From Dactylis glomerata (taxonomy: Eukaryota; Streptophyta; Magnoliopsida; Poales; Poaceae): 64,000 bases of DNA. A program made the translations under genes and the position numbers. Positions within the stretch are counted from its first letter, which is position 1. Each line of letters begins with the position of its first letter. The notes below the pieces were generated by a model. It saw only the letters and a program-made list of their open reading frames with translations, did not search any database and was not told the DNA's origin. The DNA lies in assembly GCA_007115705.1 (NCBI GenBank), contig QXEO01000553.1, positions 11,368,910-11,432,909 on the forward strand, in the 5' to 3' direction. Shown in pieces: positions 57,864-64,000 of the stretch.

Positions 57864-58851
57864 GCATCCCCAAGCTTAACTCCTGCTCGTCCTCGAGTAG
57901 ATAAGTGATAACAAAAGAAATAATTTTTGAGGTGACATGCACCTACACAATCTTGACCATTTATGTAAGCATTGTGTGCTGGGATCAAAAGAATTTAAAA
58001 CATGGGCATGAAAGATATAATCTTGATAGAAGAAACTTAGCAACCATGTTATAACATGAAAAAGAACACAAATGAAAGATCATGAAAATGAAACAATGAA
58101 AGTCAAGCGTGTGTTCAAATCATATGGAAAAACATAGCAAGTGGTTTTTAGCTTGTCCTTCATGAGAGAGCAAAACATAAATGCATAGGACACCTTCAAG
58201 TTTAAGAGGGCAACTAGATACAAATAATTTAAGAACAAGTGAAACCAACATCATGAATCAATCAATGAAAACTTTGGGACAATGCTCATTATACTAAGAA
58301 TGACAACTATGCTCTCTTAGATGGTGCATAAAGATAGAAGGTGGTGACTCAACATAAAAGTATAAGAAAGGCCCTTCACAGAGGGAAGCAGTGATTGCAA
58401 GTTTTATAAACCTTCAAAAATTATGGTACTTACTAGCTTTGAGCTCTCATTGCCCCCATCATAGGCATCTTGAATGGTTAGAGTTAATGCGAGTACAATT
58501 ATGAAGCATATGCTTGACAAATCATCAGTTGAAAACCTCGTGTCCCATGAAGTACGAATACCCAAACCTCATGCTACTCGACTTAGAGTCCCAAGAAGGC
58601 TCTTGTCATTGTAAATATATATGTATCATCGAGAACCGCCAATGGGGTACCTCCTGCCTGATGACATAGAACAAGCCCACATCAAAATGACAAGACAAAC
58701 AGACAATGAACACCTCGACATCTCTTTTATTTACCATTGGTATAGCTTTTTATTGTGAGATGCGTCATCGAATGTCCACTATGGGCATGCTGTAAATTCC
58801 CACCATGAATTATGTATGGCTTAGATTAGCGGCCCAGGCGTTTCCCTAACA
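57864..58851 (-). other. Non-coding internal part of copy D
   Basis: It begins with the polypurine tract (AGTTAAGCTTGGGGATGC on the minus strand) and matches 48070-49053 of copy B in reverse, up to GCGTTTCCCTAACA, where a Tat-type LTR interrupts it. No coding sequence. Confidence 0.8.
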
Positions 58852-59378
58852 TGTCGTGGTTTCGTCAACAGATCTGCCATAGGGGTAGGTGTATGGTGGT
58901 TTGTGGAAGGGGGTGAACACGACGAAGCGATCCAGGACAGTGGTAGCACGAGTTTACCCAGCTTCAGATCCCGCAACGGTGGCGAGACCCTACGTGCTGC
59001 TATAAATCACTATATGGCAACAAGTGCTCGGTTACAATGATGAGGTTGGCTGTTTCGCTATGCGATTGGCCGTATGTCTAAGTTGTGCCTCAAGGGCTTC
59101 TCCACGCCGGCTTATAAAGGTGCCTGGCATGGGCTACACGATGGTACCGGAGAGGATACAACTTGGATTCCTAGACTAAGTCCTATGCTTGTACTACAAG
59201 GCAACCCGCCATGGGCCTGTCTATGGATCCGCCATGAGCTCCTATGTCCAGTACCGCCATGGTCTCTCTAGCAACTGGGCTGCCCGGTAGGCAATCCGCC
59301 ATACCACCCTGATGGGCCACCCTGGCTTGCTGGTTTAGGACTACGTCACTGGTATACCTATTTGGTATATCCCCAATA
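58852..59378 (-). repeat. 3' LTR of the Tat-type element (527 bp)
   Basis: On the plus strand it starts TGTCGTGGTTTCGTC and ends ATATCCCCAATA, where CAATA is read as a mutated CAACA. The left flank TAACA (58847-58851) would be the target duplication. The five copies of the motif CCGCCAT nearest its end lie at 59206-59302 in the same orientation. Confidence 0.65.
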
Positions 59379-59391
59379 GTAGCCCCCAGGG
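59379..59391 (-). other. Polypurine tract of the Tat-type element
   Basis: On the minus strand CCCTGGGGGCTAC directly precedes the LTR start, as in the 24926-35007 element. Confidence 0.75.
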
Positions 59392-59762
59392 AATTTCAAG
59401 ATCGCCATTTCCATCCGCCATGCCTTGTTTTTGGTGAAGTCCATCCGCCATAGCTCGTCTTCTGTTTGGCGTCTGGATGGCGGTTCTTGATGTTCCTCTT
59501 TTCTTCATCTTTCAATCCGCCGTAGATAGCGGATCATGCGACGTAGTTTTATCTTAGCGAGATTTCTGGGATCCGTTGGATCATACCATAGAAATCCACC
59601 GTAATTTTCGGCACGTAGTTCCTTCTAGGGCAAGATTCAGAGCGTACGCACTGTTTCACTGAAGTTACCATTTTACCCTTGGACACGTGTCGCTGAACTA
59701 GGGTTTCCATGATCAGGATGAGCGGTTCTAATGGCGGGCATGAATCTTGAGGCCCGGGGTCT

Positions 59763-59772
59763 ATATATACCT
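59763..59772 (+). promoter_or_regulatory. TATA box of the antisense gene
   Basis: TATATATA lies in GC-rich surroundings about 180 bp before the ATG at 59951, followed by a pyrimidine-rich leader (CTCTCACTCCC, TTCTCTCTCCTC) such as plant 5' ends often have. It points away from the LTR, so the antisense gene seems to have its own promoter. Confidence 0.6.
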
Positions 59773-59950
59773 CGGCCTCTCACTCCCGGCCGGTTCACAC
59801 TTCATTCTCTCTCCTCAGCGCCTCCACGAGAGCTCCGCGATCTCCGACGAGCCACCGCGAGATTTCTTCACCGCCGGTGACTTTCCACCGGAGCAGTTCA
59901 TCTGAGAACTTAGTATATTCCGTAGCGGGATTCAACCTTCATCTGCCGCC

Positions 59951-62900
59951 ATGAACTCCGGATCTCCTTCCTGCCATCCCTCCGAAGCTGAGGAGGAGGA
60001 TTCTCCTCTGCAGCAATCCGCTCAGGGTGCGCACCCTCAAATGGAAGATTTATATCCGTAGGACATCACGTCTGAAGCTGAGGAGGAAACAACGGGATTG
60101 ACCGCAGAAGAGGCTACGGAAAAAGAGTTGGATGGCGGAGCCGAGGAGGAAGAACAAGATGATGGAGCTAAGGCCGAGGAAGAGCAGATTCCCCAGAACC
60201 TCCATGGATACTGGGTGAAATGCCATGTCAAGGACGCTCATGTCCAAGGTTTGGAGAACGAGGGCACTGTGGCCCCCCAGGAAGAGTCCCACTGGCGGAC
60301 TGACTTTAAAGCCCTGGTGCCTGCCCTTAACTCCACGGAAATCGTGATGCTCAAATCTCACGTGGAGAGGGGTCTCAGTATGCCGCCATCCTCTTTCTTT
60401 ACAAATCTTCTGAAGTTTTACGGGCTGCAGCTCCACCACATAGCTCCCAACAGCTTGGTGTCTATAGCAGGCTACGTGGCCTTGTGCGAAGGATTCCTTG
60501 GAGTTCGTCCCAGGGTAGACCTCTTCCAGCTCTACTTCTCAGTGTGGGCCAATTATGAGGATGACAGATTTCTTCGGACCTGTGGGATAATTTGCTTTCT
60601 TCCACGGAGATCAAAAGAGTATCCCTTCATCATTCCTCTGGATTCTGCCATAGGATGGAGAGGGTCCTGGTTCTACATGGCAGATAAGCCTGCGCCATCT
60701 CAAGCCCGTGGCCTTCCTTCTTTTAAAAACATAGCAGCCCAGCCCCTCGACTCCTGGAATCCCATCAACGACAAAACTGCCACCCCCTATGTCAAGCTCC
60801 TAGCATGGCGGATCGCCAAGCTAACCAAAGATGGTCTCAAAGGAATTGATACCATCAATTGTTGGATTTCTCGGTGGATCCAGCCGCTACAACACCGCGA
60901 TAGCCTGATGCACGAGTACACTGGTGCAAATGATGGCATGCGATACTCAAACAAGGAGCTAGACCCTAAGGTGGTCGAGAAGCGCATTCGCTCGCTGATG
61001 AAATCTCCCAGGAAGAAGCCTTTGAAATTTGGCATGGTAGTGTTTGAGAATGGCAGCTGCCCACCGGTAAGTTACGTTTCCGCCATAGTATTCTATGATA
61101 CCTTCGCACTTTATTTTAGCTGATGTCTTTATTTATCAGCTCAAATCGCTTGGCCCTGCGGACTTTGCTCATCCCATTCGCTGCTCCAATTCCAAGCCTA
61201 CCGCTTCCGAGGAAGTAGTTCACTCTAGCGGAAACAAAGAGGAGACGGCGGGGGACGTAGATGACACGGCCCGCACGGATAAGACGAAGGTGGTCGCCAA
61301 GAAGCGGGGCAGCAGCGGGAAACCTCGTGGTGGTGGCGGGAAATCTACTGATTCCCGCCGTTTCAAAGCTCAACGCAGGGCGGAGCTAGAAACGCCATCC
61401 GAGAGTACCGCTACCATCAACCTGCCAAAGTCAAGGTAACCTTTTATTATTTCTTTCTTCATTGTTGCTGATTTCACTGCTAATCATCCTTTGTTTAGAA
61501 GGAAGAAGCCTGCTATCAAGGAACCGCCATCCAAGCGAACCAAGCCCTCTCCTGCTGCTATCCCGCAGACCCCTGATGCACCAATTCCCTCCCCCGCTCG
61601 TAATGATATTGATATGGAGGATGCTGGTGGTCAATTTGGGATAATGCCAGAAGCCAACCGGATGACTGAAGCTATGGCTAATGATGTCGTCCAAAGTGAA
61701 AAGGCTCCTGACTCGTTCCAAGGTCAGATGGCGGATGCTTTGGCAGGGGGTAGCTTGTTTTGGAAGCAGAGATAACTTGAGATCATCGACCTTATCACCA
61801 GCTAGGAAGATGCCAGCAATCAGTTATCCAGTGGAATTTCCGCTTTTGTAGAGAAGACAACAATCATGAAGAAGGTATGTACTCCCAGTAGCCCCCCGAG
61901 CGCCGTGGCGGATTTCCGTAGATGATCCGCTATGGTGCTCTAAGAGAACTACTTTTAAATTTTGCATAGTATAGCCCCCGAGCGCCGTCGTATCGTATGG
62001 TGCTCTTTAGAGAACTTAAATTTTGCACTGAGTAGCCCCCGAGCGTTATGGCGGATAACTATCCAGCATAAAGCTCTTAAGAAGACTAAAAAATCATCAT
62101 GAGTAGCCCCCGAGTGTTATGGCGGATAATTATCCGGCTTAAAGCTCTAAGAGTGACTAACACATAATATCATTTTGCCAGAATTACAAGAAAGTTGTGG
62201 AGGACCTGGTCTAGGTCGTCAGCTCACAGGAGAAGGAGCTGGCAGAAAAGAGCACTCTGGTGGCGGACTTGCAGCAGCAGCTCGAGAATAGCGGTAATTT
62301 TCTTTTGTCTTGGACAAGTTTAAGTACCTTCATACTATCCGATCAATACTTTGCTTATATTTCCGCCATGCAGATGCTGCCAAGCTAAAGTCCACACTCG
62401 AGGGGGTGGAAAGGGGCCATGCTATCGCAATGGAGGGGTTGCAGAAGCAGCTCCAAAAATCTTTAGCCTTGGATACCCTCCTCGAAGAGCAGCTCAAGGA
62501 CCAGGAACGCCAGAACCTGCAGAAGCAGAAGGAGGTAGAGGATCTCCGCAAGGCCACTGCCGAATTTGAAAAGCGGCGAGATGGCTTTAACGAGGTCCTC
62601 GATCATTTCTAGATGACCTTGCTAGGTATCAATGGCTCTCCATAATGTGTAGTTTGTAATAATGTGCTATGCCGAGTATGACGCCTTGTTTATTTCCGCC
62701 ACGTAGCAACCCTGGAGCAAGGCGAGGTGGATTCCGCCGCAGGCCTACGCATAGCCACCGACGCAGTGAAGAAGGAGCTGGATGGCCTTCTCAACGCTGG
62801 TCATCAGGCGTGCGGGAGTCTGCAGATAGCGGGTTCAGCTGGCCTCTCCGCCATAGGGCTCACCAAGAAGCTGCTGCTCGTGCCTGGGCTAGTGGTGGAC

Positions 62901-63220
62901 TGGAAGCAGTCGTCCGCTCGGGGTGGTGCCAGAACGCTTTAACTTTGGCGAAGGCCCACTACCCTGAGCTGGATCTGGACTTGGTCACCTCCGGCATCCC
63001 AGAGAGCAGCGAGGACGGAGCACCGGTGGACGAGGCCGCCATCCGGCAGAGTGTGCTAGGATATGATCAGCTATGTGCCCTGGGCACTCAGCTGAACGTA
63101 TACTATGAGGCATACGATCTGCCGGGGTCTCCGAGCCAAGCTTCAGCGTCGGTCTCTGCAGCCACTGCTGGCGCTGATGGCGGTGATGAAGTGTCCTCTG
63201 CAATTCCGCCATCCTCTTGA
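59951..63220 (+). pseudogene. Antisense retrotransposon gene (PF04195-like, coiled coil), six exons
   Basis: Exons read from the frame and GT-AG borders: 59951-61066, 61140-61435, 61499-61874, 62182-62293, 62374-62625 and 62707-63220. The ATG sits in GCCGCCATG. After an acidic start, residues about 115-250 (LKSHVERGLSMPPSSFFTNL, PNSLVSIAGYVALCEGFLGV, YFSVWANYEDDRFLRTCGII) match the 'putative gypsy type transposon' domain (PF04195) of grass proteins. Basic, glycine-rich linkers (KKRGSSGKPRGGGGK, RRKKPAIKEPPSKR) look like nuclear signals, exons 4-5 form a coiled coil (LEEQLKDQERQNLQKQKEVE), and the C-terminus reads LAKAHYPELDLDLVTSGIPE. Stops at 60059, 61773, about 61804, 62213 and 62611, and a shift near 62900, inactivate this copy. 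The domain's function is not established. Confidence 0.75.
61888..62160 (+). repeat. Four degenerate 60-80-bp repeats in an intron
   Basis: Units start GTAGCCCCC(C)GAGCG or a variant at 61888, 61969, 62032 and 62103. Each continues with (T)ATGGCGGAT or CGTATGGTGCTC and TAAGCTCT-type phrases. The start phrase copies the polypurine tract, and the units also carry the ATGGCGG motif. They lie in the intron between exons 3 and 4 of the antisense gene. Confidence 0.85.
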
Positions 63221-64000
63221 GTTATACCCTGCAATATGGCAGGAAGAAACAATTGCATCAATTCGGCCCCTAAGTGGGTCTGTAAGTTAAATTATTAAAC
63301 TGCGTGTATGCTCTGCACTATGTCTGATCTGCTTGTGGCGGATCAGTGAATGCTTTTGAACTTGTGGCACTGTTTTTATTAAGTGGTTTATGTGCGAAAA
63401 AACTGCCAGGCCTATTTTTATGCAACTTGCAGCAGTTTGACATGCTCAAAAAATAACACTTTGAAAAAAAATTCTCACGTAGGATTATGCGATCCGCCAT
63501 CCGGCTCTTTGTGCTTGACTTTCCGTGAGATGGCGAAATCTTTGCACGAACAATCCGCTAGGGCGACGATACTTAATAGCAACCATCCAAAACCCTTAGC
63601 AAATAGCGGCTTAGACTGTCAAAAAGTCACTACTCGGGAATCCACACAAAGAACATCAGATGGAGATCAAGACATAAATATGCTACACGGACCGCTATGG
63701 CGGATTTAAAGAGACGCAAGTGCAAAGCACGATTGCGCAAAGGTTCCACACGATCTAAATGAACAATAAAGGAGGTAAAAGACTCAGAAAAAATCAAGAG
63801 TGAACCAGATGCTTTATTTCATTGATCATATAGAAGTGCCTATTACATAGCTTAGGTAAGTGCTAAGTGTAGAAAGGACGTAGCTGTGTGATGTTCTATG
63901 GACGATCTGTTTTGTCGTAGATATCGTTAGGGTCTCTTCATTTGTGCTTCTTAATGGGTCACTTATCTAGCTCGCGAATATCAACGAGGTAGTAGGATCC
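63221..64000. other. Sequence downstream of the antisense gene
   Basis: AT-rich flank with two more CCGCCAT-type motifs (63494 and 63697). From about 63790 the sequence CCAGATGCTTTATTTCATTGATC begins what may be the end of the element's own sense transcript or a further spacer. No coding sequence is readable before the window ends. Confidence 0.4.

Larger units (their letters stand above)
58852..64000 (-). mobile_element. Tat-type gypsy element, 3' end with antisense gene
   Basis: The 3' LTR (58852-59378) is followed by a polypurine tract and by a gene on the opposite strand (59951-63220). The polyprotein would lie to the right, outside the window. The left junction interrupts copy D cleanly. 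CCGCCAT/ATGGCGG occurs 24 times between 59206 and 63703, in the LTR, promoter, exons and introns. The lineage is inferred from the antisense gene and from the GTAGCCCCC polypurine tract shared with the 24926-35007 element; no polyprotein is visible to confirm it. Confidence 0.75.

Overview
The window looks like an intergenic stretch of a large grass genome, most plausibly Triticeae (wheat, barley, rye or Aegilops type). Nearly every base can be assigned to transposable elements nested in one another, and several LTR families have the lengths and ends usual there (an Angela-like 1.7 kb copia LTR, TGATACGTCTC gypsy LTRs, 4.7-5.1 kb gypsy LTRs). I see no intact single-copy gene, rRNA, tRNA or CRISPR array.

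Layout. 1-1721: Helitron ends and unassigned sequence. 1722-6644: a complete, young chromovirus (Reina-like Ty3/gypsy) with 349-bp LTRs and a perfect 5-bp target duplication, but with the reverse transcriptase core deleted. 6650-11988: unassigned sequence with a broken ankyrin-repeat gene fragment, ending in a Helitron 3' terminus. 12111-16792: a 4.7 kb gypsy LTR with its primer binding site. 16793-21055: a decayed Tat-type gypsy element with one LTR. 21056-24364: a Ty1/copia remnant split by a solo LTR. 24365-44705: an Angela-like copia element whose LTR is split twice, by a 10.1 kb Tat-lineage gypsy element (24926-35007) and by a 5.25 kb Mutator-like element (35133-40384) carrying an F-box/DUF295-type gene and a B3-domain gene; its internal part holds a hAT-type MITE. 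44706-49620: a non-autonomous gypsy element with a short gag-like ORF. 49621-56200: a gypsy element with a 5.1 kb LTR. 56201-58851: another copy of the TGATACGTCTC family. 58852-64000: the 3' end of a Tat-type element with a spliced antisense gene. The order of interruption implies six nested levels at the right end: copia > Angela-like > gypsy > giant-LTR gypsy > gypsy > Tat-type.

The most interesting signal is shared by the two Tat-type elements. Each carries next to its 3' LTR a gene on the strand opposite to its polyprotein or LTR orientation: an AT-hook plus B3-like protein at 26203-26985, and a 'putative gypsy type transposon' (PF04195-like) coiled-coil protein at 59951-63220. Each element is also studded from end to end with its own short motif: the palindrome CTCRYGAG (15 exact copies) in the first, and CCGCCAT/ATGGCGG (24 exact copies) in the second, where about 0.6 is expected by chance in each. 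A gene for a DNA-binding-like protein plus dispersed element-specific sites recalls the VANC anti-silencing system of Arabidopsis VANDAL transposons. That the antisense proteins bind these motifs is my inference, not something the sequence proves.
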